Positions 43,476-51,168 of a stretch of DNA of 51,304 bases are shown piece after piece. The DNA is taken from positions 1 to 51,304 of the forward strand of contig NZ_FCOK02000073.1 of the NCBI RefSeq assembly GCF_001544555.2, given 5' to 3'. Under the pieces are notes generated by a model. The model was not told the origin of the DNA. It did not search any database and saw only the letters and a list, made by a program, of their open reading frames with translations. The translations under genes were made by a program, and so were the position numbers. This stretch comes from Caballeronia udeis (GTDB taxonomy: Bacteria > Pseudomonadota > Gammaproteobacteria > Burkholderiales > Burkholderiaceae). Within the stretch, counting starts at the first letter, position 1, and the number at the start of each line of letters is the position of its first letter.

Positions 43476-44174
43476 GCACGCGAGATTAAGATCCATACCT
43501 GCTTAATGGTACTAAGGGAAAAGTGTCAGGACTATTTCGAATGGAGGGAATCGGTATTGGATGACGCTTTGGCTGACCAAATCGGCCAGCGTCATCCAAG
43601 GCGGTGCAAATAGTCGATATGCACCTCGCTATAGAATTCGTATCGAGCCTCGATTTTGCAGTTGGCATCTTTGAGCGATTTGAACCAACGGTAAACGCGC
43701 GATAGACAGTGTGGATTGCGCGAGGTGAAAGGATTTGCGTCAGTCTACCGAAGCAATTAGCCGCCAACGTAGGCCGATGCGCGGGCCGACCTGTGAGCCG
43801 CACAACAAACCTGACGTCGCGAGTGACCGGAACCGGGAAGTCACGAACAGCGGAAACGGCCGATCAAGCAACGATCACCATCGTGAATTGAATGGCCGCT
43901 TCCTGGGTAGAAGCGACGTCTGAATGTCCTGGCGACGGTGCGGGCGAATGACGCTTCGTGGCCGGCAGTACGCATTCACCCACCTCGTCGGAATGCTGCC
44001 GTTGACTACTCCAATGTCAGCTACGTGGAACGTCCACGGAACTGGTGCTCTCGGCCAGGAGGCGACGGTCGCGACGTTGCATTGAACGGCTGACATGTTG
44101 CATAAACCGGCCGCTCGGGCATGTACCGCGACGCGCAGCAGCCGCAGCCGCAGCCGCAGTTAAGTCCTGCGTCA
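43476..44174. other. 699-bp non-coding stretch with a hairpin and a short hexamer repeat
   Basis: No gene fits. A 39-base hairpin follows the esterase, and a run of about 3.5 GCAGCC units lies at 44136-44160. The rest looks like decayed sequence between the esterase and insertion-element remnants. Confidence 0.45.
43559..43597. terminator. hairpin downstream of the esterase gene
   Basis: Arms GGATGACGCT (43559-43568) and AGCGTCATCC (43588-43597) are exact 10-base complements with a 19-base loop. It lies 84 bases after the esterase stop. There is no U-tract, so it may be a Rho-independent-like stabiliser or a mobile-element remnant instead of a true terminator. Confidence 0.45.
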
Positions 44175-44375
44175 CTATTTCGTGTGGTTGGTGTGATCTT
44201 CGAACGCGGAGACAATGCCGTCGATCATTGCCGCGATGCGCGCGGTATGCCGAAGGTCTTGATGCATGACGAGCCAGATTTCATAGACCGCCCCGCGTGC
44301 GGGTTCCGGCCATATCTGCACGAGGCCGTCGTGTTCAGCGAGCTGTATCGGAAGCTCACCGATGCCGGGAAGAGT
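44175..44375 (-). pseudogene. LysR family regulator, C-terminal fragment
   Basis: About 65 residues survive, with IGELPIQLAEHDGLVQIWPE and then EIWLVMHQDLRHTARIAAMI DGIVSAF in one frame. This is the standard end of a LysR effector domain (LP..LA..-.LV-.-PE... -WLV.H.DLR.TAR.-A--D---). The DNA-binding half is gone. Its upstream side adjoins an IS66-type transposase fragment near 44380, so an insertion or an accompanying deletion removed the rest. Confidence 0.65.
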
Positions 44376-44730
44376 CTTTCGTTGCGGCCGCCATTTGGAC
44401 ATTCGTGCGACCGCTTCGCTCCGTCAACGGCCGTTCGCCCACCGATGATGGCGCGGTTCGACGTGAGCGCCATGATTGGCGCCGGCTCATCGATCTCGAC
44501 GACCGGCACGTCGTGCCTGACCGGGGGACCGCCCTGTTCGCTCGTCCGAACCCACTTATGCAGTTGGTTGGCATTCACGCCGTCCTTAAGGGCGAGGCCC
44601 GATAGCGAGGCCCCGGACCCAGACAGGCTTCAACCAGTCGTCGCTTGTCCTTCGGGTCAAAGCTTCGCTTGCCGCCGACACCGACACGCGGCACACGCAA
44701 GGGCAAAAAGCTGAGGTCATCGTCTCTCAT
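44376..44730 (-). mobile_element. IS66-family accessory transposase (TnpA/OrfA) fragment with frameshift
   Basis: Reading from 44730 the frame gives MRDDDLSFLPLRV, GVGGKRSFDPKDKRRLVEAC and LGPG. After a one-base loss near 44610 it continues ASLSGLALKDGVNANQLHKW, VRTSEQGGPP and EIDEPAP. This is the DNA-binding OrfA of IS66-type elements (their RRLVEACL-P-GASVSGLAL and VNANQLRKW blocks). The frameshift and the lack of TnpB or the main transposase show a dead remnant. Element ends were not found. Confidence 0.7.
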
Positions 44731-44970
44731 GGATTGCGTTTGCAAAGTTGGCTTGCGGACGCAATCGTGGCCCTTCTCGCCAATGGAAGTCAGGTGTGCG
44801 AAATCGCGCGCTTACGACCATCCAATGCCGAGGGATAGGTTGTTCGGCCATCACGGCGCAACGTGGTCGAGCGCACAGACCACCGATGGAGCTTCGTGGT
44901 CTGGTTGAGGGGTTTGGACTCCCCGACCCACCAGGAATATCCCGTTCGGACTGCGCACTGCGCAACCTCA

Positions 44971-45753
44971 ATGATGAGTACATGGGTACATGAGCTGCCG
45001 TTATGGTTGATGGCACTTGTCACTTTCGGCGCGATATTTCTCGTGGGCGCGACCATCCATTTCGTCACCGGACGGCTTGCTGCCGGTCGATATGGGCGAT
45101 CATTCAAGGCAATTTCGCCCGGTCTGCTTTCTCCACTCGGTATCATATTCGGCTTATTTATCGCCTTCACGGCCTCGCAGGTCTGGAACGATACAGCGCG
45201 CGCCAATGTCGCGGTCGCTACTGAAGCGAGTGCGCTGCGATCGGTTGTTGTCATGTCTGCCGTTTTGCCAATCGAAGCCCAGACCGAACTGCGAAGGATG
45301 GTCCGAGACTACATCCAGTACACCGCGACGACTGAGTGGCCGCTCGTGGCGAAGGGAGCCGTCACACTTAACGTTAGTCCTCCCATGCTGAACAACGCAC
45401 TGAAGTTCACGCTATCCCTGCCAGTCATTACGCCCGGACAGCAGACGGCTCAGCGCGAGGTCGCGGCGTCCCTGGAGCAGGCTCTCGAAGCGCGTCGCGA
45501 GCGTATCCTGATCAGTCGCAGCGAAGTGAATGGTGTCAAATGGTTATGCCTGGCGTTTCTGGCGGTGTGCCTGCTGTTCGCCATCGCGTTCGTTCATTGC
45601 GACAACCAGCTGACATCTGCCGTGGCAATCGGTCTGTTTTCGGCGGCACTCGCCACAACCTTTTTGCTCATCCTCTCCCACGATCGGCCCTTTACAGGAG
45701 AAGTCGCGCTGACGCCGGAGCCGCTGTTGCAGGTGATGCCTGAGAATCGCTGA
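44971..45753 (+). CDS. DUF4239 (bestrophin-like) membrane protein
   Basis: A 260-residue membrane protein with the DUF4239 layout. It has an N-terminal segment pair (LPLWLMALVTFGAIFLVGAT, then LLSPLGIIFGLFIAFTASQV), a soluble helical region, and a C-terminal pair (CLAFLAVCLLFAIAFVHC, then AVAIGLFSAALATTFLLILS). WNDTARANVAVATEASALRS after the second segment is the most conserved part of the family. A distant link to bestrophin anion channels has been proposed for the family, but transport by this protein is unproven. The open frame starts at 44863; ATG 44971 is preferred because the family begins near the first segment. It stands alone among mobile-element debris. Confidence 0.85.
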   Translation: MMSTWVHELPLWLMALVTFGAIFLVGATIHFVTGRLAAGRYGRSFKAISPGLLSPLGIIFGLFIAFTASQVWNDTARANVAVATEASALRSVVVMSAVLPIEAQTELRRMVRDYIQYTATTEWPLVAKGAVTLNVSPPMLNNALKFTLSLPVITPGQQTAQREVAASLEQALEARRERILISRSEVNGVKWLCLAFLAVCLLFAIAFVHCDNQLTSAVAIGLFSAALATTFLLILSHDRPFTGEVALTPEPLLQVMPENR

Positions 45754-46335
45754 CCGTTGCCCGCTCATCAGCTTGTCCGAGATGGCCACACGCAGCCTCA
45801 AATAGCTCAGGAGTCGAAGCGGCGTCGTCAGCATCTCCGTCAGCGTGTCGGGAAGGAATCCTTGAAAGCCATCATCGGTCTGACGATGCGGTTGATGGCG
45901 CGGTGGTCCTGCTCAGGAAGATGAAGAGTGACGGTGGTCGGCATAGTTCAGTTGCCGAGCTGTTCTCCGATCTTGCGAAATACGCCTTCCTATTCGTGCC
46001 GTCTGGAGAATGTGTCCGCTTCTCACACGAAAGCCGTCATTTGATCGGCTCATCGCGAACTACCGCTTTGGGTTGACTGCCGTCTTTCGCAGACAACGAG
46101 CAGGGTCGGCTACGGTATGAGGAGCGGTTAATGTGGATGGTCAATCGCGGTAAGTAATTGAATTAACAGGAATGACGACGGCCTGCAAAGCCGTTTTGGT
46201 GAGTACTGGAAGGCCGTCACGGATGGATCGCGATACTGGCCTTCGCCCGTGGGGAAAAGTAACTTTGGACGCCCCGGTTCGATTCACGCCGGTTCTTCAA
46301 CTTCGTCCAAAAACGGTTCGGTACGCGTCCATCAT
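45754..46335. other. 582-bp stretch with a transposase fragment
   Basis: No intact gene is present between the DUF4239 gene and the small unknown at 46336. A short IS6-like fragment lies at 45861-45914. The remainder resembles decayed insertion-element sequence but could not be assigned. Confidence 0.45.
45861..45914 (-). mobile_element. short IS6-like transposase fragment
   Basis: Eighteen codons read EQDHRAINRIVRPMMAFK, which corresponds to the conserved (V)EQDHRAIKR..RPM.GFK block near the end of IS6-family transposases. The frame ends seven codons later, and nothing before it matches. This is a small remnant. Confidence 0.45.
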
Positions 46336-46530
46336 TTATCGCACCAACACGCGGTCGATGTCCTGAACAAATTCGAGTGCCGTTGCTTGCCACTCTGGGG
46401 AACCGTGAGGAAAATCACTCGGCACGTTCTTGCCTTGCGCCGTGCGAATCGTAACGATGCTCTGGCTTAGCGCCTTTGCTTCTTCGAAAGGAGGGATGCT
46501 ATTGTCGGAGGAGCAATCATCTTCGTCCAT
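46336..46530 (-). CDS. small hypothetical protein downstream of flhD
   Basis: A 64-residue acidic protein beginning MDEDDCSSDNSIPPFEEAKA with a helical middle (LSQSIVTIRTAQ) and a C-terminal WQATALEFVQDIDRVLVR. AAGAGAG precedes the ATG at a fair distance, and it lies 51 bases after the FlhD homologue in the same direction. I do not recognise it. It may be an accessory protein of the FlhD homologue or a product of decayed DNA. Confidence 0.45.
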   Translation of the reverse strand: MDEDDCSSDNSIPPFEEAKALSQSIVTIRTAQGKNVPSDFPHGSPEWQATALEFVQDIDRVLVR

Positions 46531-46581
46531 AAAACTCTCTTGAGCTCGCGTTGCACAAACATCTGGACCTTTGTTGCACCC

Positions 46582-46902
46582 TTATGCAAATTGCACAGCT
46601 TGCTGCCGGACCATTGATACTGCGGCGCGTTCCTCAGCGATGTCGGCTCTGTGCGTCGAATCCGTCAACGCCGATAGCATCGCGTGATCGTTGAAGCGAA
46701 ACGAACAAAGCAGATGATTCGACGCCGCAAATTTCACCACCTGAGCCAAGGTAAGGGCAGCCAAAATATCCGCGACTTCCTTGGAGAGCCCAAGGCGCAG
46801 CATCCCGGCGGAGCGATCCTTTTGCAGCAGCCGCTGTACAAGCATGATGTACGAGAGGTTAATTTCCCGAATCGATTCCGACGAGTCATTGAAAGTTATC
46901 AC
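46582..46902 (-). CDS. flhD: FlhD-like transcriptional regulator
   Basis: A 106-residue FlhD homologue. The family core is clear: EINLSYIMLVQRLLQKDRSA, then GMLRLGLSKEVADILAALTL and AQVVKFAASNHLLCSFRFND, then HAMLSALTDSTHRADIAEER. FlhD pairs with FlhC to activate class II flagellar promoters. A GTG at 46902 with GAGGG upstream gives the usual family length; the longer frame up to 47025 adds a non-homologous leader. No flhC, mot or che genes are near. A divergent orphan copy inside accessory DNA may have another DNA-binding partner or be non-functional. Confidence 0.82.
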   Translation of the reverse strand: MITFNDSSESIREINLSYIMLVQRLLQKDRSAGMLRLGLSKEVADILAALTLAQVVKFAASNHLLCSFRFNDHAMLSALTDSTHRADIAEERAAVSMVRQQAVQFA

Positions 46903-47551
46903 AGCGCCCTCTGCAATCAGATCCAGACGCGTCACGCTGCCAGGCAAAACGCGAGAGGAAGCGTAACGTTTGGTTACACAATGTAACATTTGAGTGATTC
47001 TGCGGTTACAATCAACGTTCAGCAAGGTTTTTTTTCAGTGATTTCCCCAATGTTGCTAGAGAGTCACGGCAAAAATTACGTATTTGTCTAACCGTTAAGG
47101 TCATGTCGCTTTACTGGATTGTATTGACGGTGGTGACCGTTGGCATTGAGGACCCTGAGAACAGAACGTCAGCTTCGCCCACGCTGGTCCCGATCTGACA
47201 CGCATCGGTATGGAGTACGAACCGATCCAGGTAGGGGCGTTTGGGCAATAAGTCGAATCGGATTTGCTACGGAATCCCTATAGCAAGGCGGGGAAGATAG
47301 GTTGTGCTGCACTGGAACTCGTCATTCCATCCCCTGACCTATCGCCGGCATAGAGCAGGGCCAAAGTGACTTTGATCGTCTCAGTTCGACCCTCTGCGGA
47401 CGCACGTGCCACATGTGTTGAACGACTTCACCGGAGCGGTGATCGGACGTTCGAAAAAATCCGGGCGCGTCGCGGCTCCTGCCGTTTGGTAGGAAGCAAA
47501 ACCGCGAGTTTCCGGCACAGGTCTTTTGGAGCAGTGAGAATATCGAGCAAC
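46903..47551. other. 649-bp non-coding stretch upstream of flhD
   Basis: This region holds the flhD leader. A small inverted repeat GTTACA-CAA-TGTAAC lies at 46973-46987, followed by a T-rich patch near 47030. The rest, up to the integrase fragment, looks like decayed integrase or insertion sequence without a readable frame. Confidence 0.45.
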
Positions 47552-47755
47552 GATGTTGCGCCTTGCGTCGATGCACTTCTCGCGTGCCCGAGCTAGCGAC
47601 AATCCGTCGGGTCCATATTTGCCGAGATAAATCGTCCCCCGTCGCCCGTTCAGACGGTAGTCCATCCGAAAGGACATCCCGCCCTTTGCCGTGACGTGAA
47701 CATACATCCCGTCGTGGTCGGTCACTTTGTAGTCTTTTTTCTTTGGTTTCAGCGC
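47552..47755 (-). pseudogene. tyrosine recombinase (phage/island integrase), N-terminal fragment
   Basis: About 68 residues match the arm-DNA-binding (DUF4102) domain that begins many island integrases: ALKPKKKDYKVTDHDGMYVH, then SFRMDYRLNGRRGTIYLGKY and SLARAREKCIDARRNI. After that the frame leaves the family and the catalytic R..H-R-Y domain is missing. The fragment begins at the base next to the stop codon of the SDR gene, which marks a recombination junction. Confidence 0.8.
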
Positions 47756-47756
47756 T

Positions 47757-48563
47757 CTACACGGTGGGTGTCGAGCCGCCATCGATGCGGAAAGTCGTGC
47801 CGGTCATGAAGTCGGTTAGCGGACTAGCTAGGAAGCAAGCCGCGGCTGCAATATCCATAGGCTGCCCAAGCCTGCTGACGGTCTGGTGCACGATGTTCTT
47901 GAGAACATACTGCTTGCCAAACTCAGGGTCGTCACTCCCTTGCCTTTGCGCGATCTCGACGAAAAACTTTTCCAGTTGCGGTGTGTAGATCAGGCCGGGC
48001 ATGATCCCGTTAGATGTGACGCCAGTTCCAGCCAGTTCCTTAGACAGACTGAGGGTCATGTTGTTGAGCGCGGCCTTCGCGGCGCCGTAGGCCGGGAGAA
48101 GCGCGTGTGGCGAGATAGCGTTTCGAGACGAGACTTGGATCAAACGTCCCCAGTCGCGCTCTTTCATCGCCGGAGTAAAGGCATGGACCAGGCGAACCGC
48201 GGCGATCGTGTTCTGATGGTAGTCGTCGATCCATTCCTGAAAGGGAGCGTCGAACCACGAGACGTGGGACTCTTGAGTGGGATTGCCGACGTTATTCACG
48301 AGGATATCGATGCCGTCAAAAGCCGATTTAGCCCCCTCAATAACGGCATTCGATCCATCCTCGGTCGTTACATCGCCAAGAACAAATTTCGCCTGGCCGC
48401 CAACCTTACGGATTTCCTCCGTAACGGCTGCTGCCCGATCCGCACTCCTGCCGTTGATGACGACGCTGACACCTTCACCGGCCAAGACACGCGCGCATTG
48501 TGCACCAATCCCGGAAGTGCTCCCTGTGATAAGTGCACGTTTTCCTTTCAACAACATATCCAT
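47757..48563 (-). CDS. SDR family oxidoreductase
   Basis: A 268-residue classical short-chain dehydrogenase. The cofactor site is RALITGSTSGIGAQCARVLA. Further motifs are VLGDVTTEDG, DILVNNVGNP as NNxG, the catalytic Ser in LIQVSSRNAI, and YGAAKAALNNMTLSLSKELA as YxxxK. The end FMTGTTFRIDGGSTPTV matches the usual C-terminus. It probably reduces a ketone or oxidises an alcohol with NAD(P)H; the substrate is unknown. ATG 48563 has AAGGA at a good distance, unlike the ATG three codons upstream. The stop codon touches an integrase fragment. Confidence 0.9.
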   Translation of the reverse strand: MDMLLKGKRALITGSTSGIGAQCARVLAGEGVSVVINGRSADRAAAVTEEIRKVGGQAKFVLGDVTTEDGSNAVIEGAKSAFDGIDILVNNVGNPTQESHVSWFDAPFQEWIDDYHQNTIAAVRLVHAFTPAMKERDWGRLIQVSSRNAISPHALLPAYGAAKAALNNMTLSLSKELAGTGVTSNGIMPGLIYTPQLEKFFVEIAQRQGSDDPEFGKQYVLKNIVHQTVSRLGQPMDIAAAACFLASPLTDFMTGTTFRIDGGSTPTV

Positions 48564-48593
48564 ATTTAGCATTCCTTAGATATGACGATTGGA

Positions 48594-48776
48594 TCAGGGG
48601 ATTGAACTATTCAGGCCGCCATCGACACGGATCATTGCACCGCTGACGTAGTCAGCGTGAGGACTCGCAAGATAGGCGACGGCGGCGGTAATCTCTTCAG
48701 GTCGTCCGAGGCGCCGAATGTCGTTCGGGATAAAGTCCAGGCACGCTCCGGCTTCGATTTCGCTCGCCTCGCTCCC
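48594..48776 (-). pseudogene. second SDR, C-terminal fragment
   Basis: Sixty residues ending at a TGA (48594-48596) read ACLDFIPNDIRRLGRPEEIT, then AAVAYLASPHADYVSGAMIR and VDGGLNSSIP. This is the C-terminal quarter of an SDR, a different paralogue from the intact gene downstream. The first three quarters, with cofactor and catalytic motifs, are absent. It lies between the aldo/keto reductase and the intact SDR on the same strand, so a two-SDR tandem has probably lost most of one copy. Confidence 0.78.
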
Positions 48777-48786
48777 GGACCAAAAC

Positions 48787-49794
48787 CTAAACCCCCGAGA
48801 AATAGGGTGGCCATTTCGGCTGGGCCTTTAGAGCTGCGTCGTCGATCGCAGCCAAGACCTCGGTTGGCAACGGACCTTCAGTTGCGGCCGTGAGATTGTG
48901 TCGGAGATGCTCCAACGACGAGGCACCGATGATAATGCCATCATTGCGCTCGGCGTTTAGCTGGGAGTGGTGAATCAGCCAGCGCAGCGCCACGGATATA
49001 GCATCAAGACCATGGCCTTCACACGATCGGTGAATTTCCGCCAAGGCACCGAGATAGGCGTCGTTCATATAGCGATCGCGATACAGCTTGCCTTGAGCAG
49101 TTGATCTGTCGAAACGCGAGCCGGCAGCCACCGCAGCGCTATCGGCAAAATTCCTGCTGAAAGCACCGCCGGCCAGCGGATTGTAAGCATGGAAGCGGAT
49201 GCCATAGTTGCCGAGGCATTTGAATAGTTCCGGTTCGACCGCACGCGTGATCGCGTTGTACAGTCCCTGGTAGACGCTCGGCCTTATCCATCCATGGCGC
49301 GCGGCTATTTCCGATGCCTCCGCCACTTGCCACGCGCTGTAATTGCTGAGGCCGAACTCCTCAAACAGGTCTTCGTCATGAAGTTCCTGGACGGCCGACA
49401 GCGTCGATTCGATCGGCGTGGCGCTGTCGGGCGTCACCAAATAGAAGATCTTGACCTTATCGGTCTTCAGGCGCGCCAAGGACTCCTTGAAGACTCGCTT
49501 CAGGTTCTCAGGTTCGAAGACTCGCTTCAGATTCCCAGGTTCGTGGCCGGGAGTGTTTCCGGAATGAATCCGCGTGGCAATGCCGAACCGTTCGGCTGCG
49601 CGGAGATCACCCAACATCTGTTCGCAGGTACCATCACCATAGACAGAGCACGTGTCGAGCTGGTCGTGGCCGAATTCCAAGACGGCGCCAAGCATTGCGT
49701 CTGCAGTCGCAGCGTCATGAACCCGGGCTCCGTATCCGCGGTAGCCGAGCGTCATGGTGCCGAAGGTGATGTTAGTGACAGGGGCTTTGGGCAT
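48787..49794 (-). CDS. aldo/keto reductase
   Basis: A 335-residue (alpha/beta)8 NADPH-dependent reductase. The start region MPKAPVTNITFGTMTLGYRG is typical. The catalytic Asp and Tyr are in HDQLDTCSVYGDGTCEQMLG, the Lys is expected in the IATRIHSG strand (replaced here by Arg), and the active-site His is expected in KIFYLVTPDS, where a Val-Thr occupies its place. The C-terminus has IIIGASSLEHLRHNLTA for cofactor binding. The missing Lys/His pair suggests altered activity. An in-frame 9-residue tandem duplication lies at about residue 85-100. ATG 49794 follows AAGGAG. It is divergent from a LysR gene. Confidence 0.88.
   Translation of the reverse strand: MPKAPVTNITFGTMTLGYRGYGARVHDAATADAMLGAVLEFGHDQLDTCSVYGDGTCEQMLGDLRAAERFGIATRIHSGNTPGHEPGNLKRVFEPENLKRVFKESLARLKTDKVKIFYLVTPDSATPIESTLSAVQELHDEDLFEEFGLSNYSAWQVAEASEIAARHGWIRPSVYQGLYNAITRAVEPELFKCLGNYGIRFHAYNPLAGGAFSRNFADSAAVAAGSRFDRSTAQGKLYRDRYMNDAYLGALAEIHRSCEGHGLDAISVALRWLIHHSQLNAERNDGIIIGASSLEHLRHNLTAATEGPLPTEVLAAIDDAALKAQPKWPPYFSGV
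49489..49542. repeat. 27-base in-frame tandem duplication inside the aldo/keto reductase gene
   Basis: Two adjacent 27-base units (49489-49515 and 49516-49542) differ at only two bases and encode NLKRVFEPE and NLKRVFKES-type repeats on the minus strand. The duplication adds nine residues beside the active-site strand. It looks like a recent slippage event. Confidence 0.85.
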
Positions 49795-49869
49795 TCCAAA
49801 CTCCTTTTGCATTGAGTATGGCCGCATCGTATCGGATTCTGATCGTCGCGATAAACGGTGCAAACTGAG

Positions 49870-49936
49870 ATCGTGTAACACGAAAATCGCGATAATGCCT
49901 ACAATAAGGGCGACGATTAAACAGTTATCGTGTAAC
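49870..49936. promoter_or_regulatory. direct repeats between aldo/keto reductase and LysR genes
   Basis: ATCGTGTAAC occurs at 49870-49879 and 49927-49936. Each copy is followed by a similar A-rich tail (ACGAAAATCG and CCCAAAAATCG). The 57-base periodicity, about five helical turns, and position in the divergent region fit LysR binding sites for activation and autoregulation. Confidence 0.5.
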
Positions 49937-49946
49937 CCCAAAAATC

Positions 49947-50876
49947 GTGACAAAGCACAAAAGTGTGTGGATGGAACTCGAGGCCGTGGTCGCTATCGCC
50001 AGGCTCGGAAGTTTCCGCGCAGCGGCTTCCGAACTTGACGTGTCGCCGACAGCAATCGGCAATGCCGTTGCTAGTCTTGAAAAGCACCTTGGCGTCCGCC
50101 TCTTCAACCGCACGACTCGCACCGTTGGCCTGACGAATGCTGGACGCGAATACGTCGAGGCCATCACTCCAGCGCTGGCGTGCATCCACAACGCCAACCA
50201 GGCGGTGGCCGATCACAGCCGCAAACCGACAGGTACGCTACGGTTCAATTGCTCACCCTCCGGTGGGCGCCATGTGCTGATGCCCTTCGTCATCGAGTAT
50301 CTTCGTCGTTATAACGAGATAAACGTCGAAGTCGTAACGGAAGGACAACTGATCGACATTATCAAGGATGGGTTCGACGCCGGAATACGTCTGGCCGAAG
50401 CTGTTCCGCGTGACATGGTTGCAATACCCCTTAGTCCGACCACGCGCCATGTCGTAGTCGGAGCGCCAAGCTATTTCGCGAATAGGTCCCGCCCCATTGT
50501 TCCGGCCGACCTGATGAGGCATGAATGCATCCGCGCTCGATTTCCAAGTGGCACTCTTTATCGCTGGGAGTTCGCACGTGCCGGCGAAGCGACGACGATT
50601 GATGTGCCCGGATCACTCACGCTTGATGAGCCCGGCACGATGGTGCAAGCGAGCAGGGCTGGTATCGGTCTTGCCTATGTGAGCGATTGGACGGTTGCGG
50701 ATGACATCGCCTCGGGCAGCCTGATTGAAGTTCTAAGCGACTGGACACCCTCACATCCCGGGTATTCACTCTATTATCCTGGACGTCGCCACACGGCCGC
50801 GAGCTTGCGCGCTTTTGTGGATATGGCCAGGGAGATTGGCCTTCGGAAGACTTCCAGTACTGGAACGAAGGGCTGA
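49947..50876 (+). CDS. LysR family transcriptional regulator
   Basis: A 309-residue LysR regulator. The helix-turn-helix is LGSFRAAASELDVSPTAIGN, followed by LEKHLGVRLFNRTTRTVGLT. The effector domain shows GTLRFNCSPSGGRHVLMPFV, FDAGIRLAEAVPRDMVAI and EPGTMVQASRAGIGLAYVSD. Translation probably starts at a GTG (49947), because KHKSVWMELEAVVAIAR resembles the leader of close relatives; ATG 49971 is the alternative. It is divergent from the aldo/keto reductase gene, with paired repeats between them, and is the likely regulator of that gene. Confidence 0.9.
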   Translation: MTKHKSVWMELEAVVAIARLGSFRAAASELDVSPTAIGNAVASLEKHLGVRLFNRTTRTVGLTNAGREYVEAITPALACIHNANQAVADHSRKPTGTLRFNCSPSGGRHVLMPFVIEYLRRYNEINVEVVTEGQLIDIIKDGFDAGIRLAEAVPRDMVAIPLSPTTRHVVVGAPSYFANRSRPIVPADLMRHECIRARFPSGTLYRWEFARAGEATTIDVPGSLTLDEPGTMVQASRAGIGLAYVSDWTVADDIASGSLIEVLSDWTPSHPGYSLYYPGRRHTAASLRAFVDMAREIGLRKTSSTGTKG

Positions 50877-50919
50877 TGGCATCGCCAACGGGAACTTCGT
50901 AGCGGCGTGGCATCTATCG

Positions 50920-51168
50920 TCACAGCTTGATGTCTTCGTCGCCCCAAAGGACGGGGCGCAAAGCGCCAGAAAAACTCGGCAAGCGCGTCCGCCGCGCGGC
51001 GTGTCCGGCGTTGACCGCATGATCGGGCACGACGCCGTCCAGCAGCGCTTGCACCTGACGCACCGTGTCCATTGCCTGGTTTTCGCTGGCGGACAGCGTG
51101 AGACCGCCGACGTGCGGAGTCGCGATGACCTTCGGGTCGGATAATTTTCCAACTGACGATGTATCCAT
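50920..51168 (-). pseudogene. D-2-hydroxyacid dehydrogenase, C-terminal fragment
   Basis: About 55 residues match the end of D-isomer-specific 2-hydroxyacid dehydrogenases: KLSDPKVIATPHVGGLTLSA with the conserved P-H-x-G active-site histidine, then ENQAMDTVRQVQALLDGVVP. The cofactor domain (about 250 residues) is missing, and the sequence upstream (51169-51304) does not continue the family in this frame. The gene is a truncated remnant reading towards the LysR gene's end. Confidence 0.72.

Noticed and set aside
47381..47782. Functional integrase gene
   Set aside because: Only the arm-binding domain matches; after about residue 77 the sequence leaves the family, and the catalytic domain is absent.
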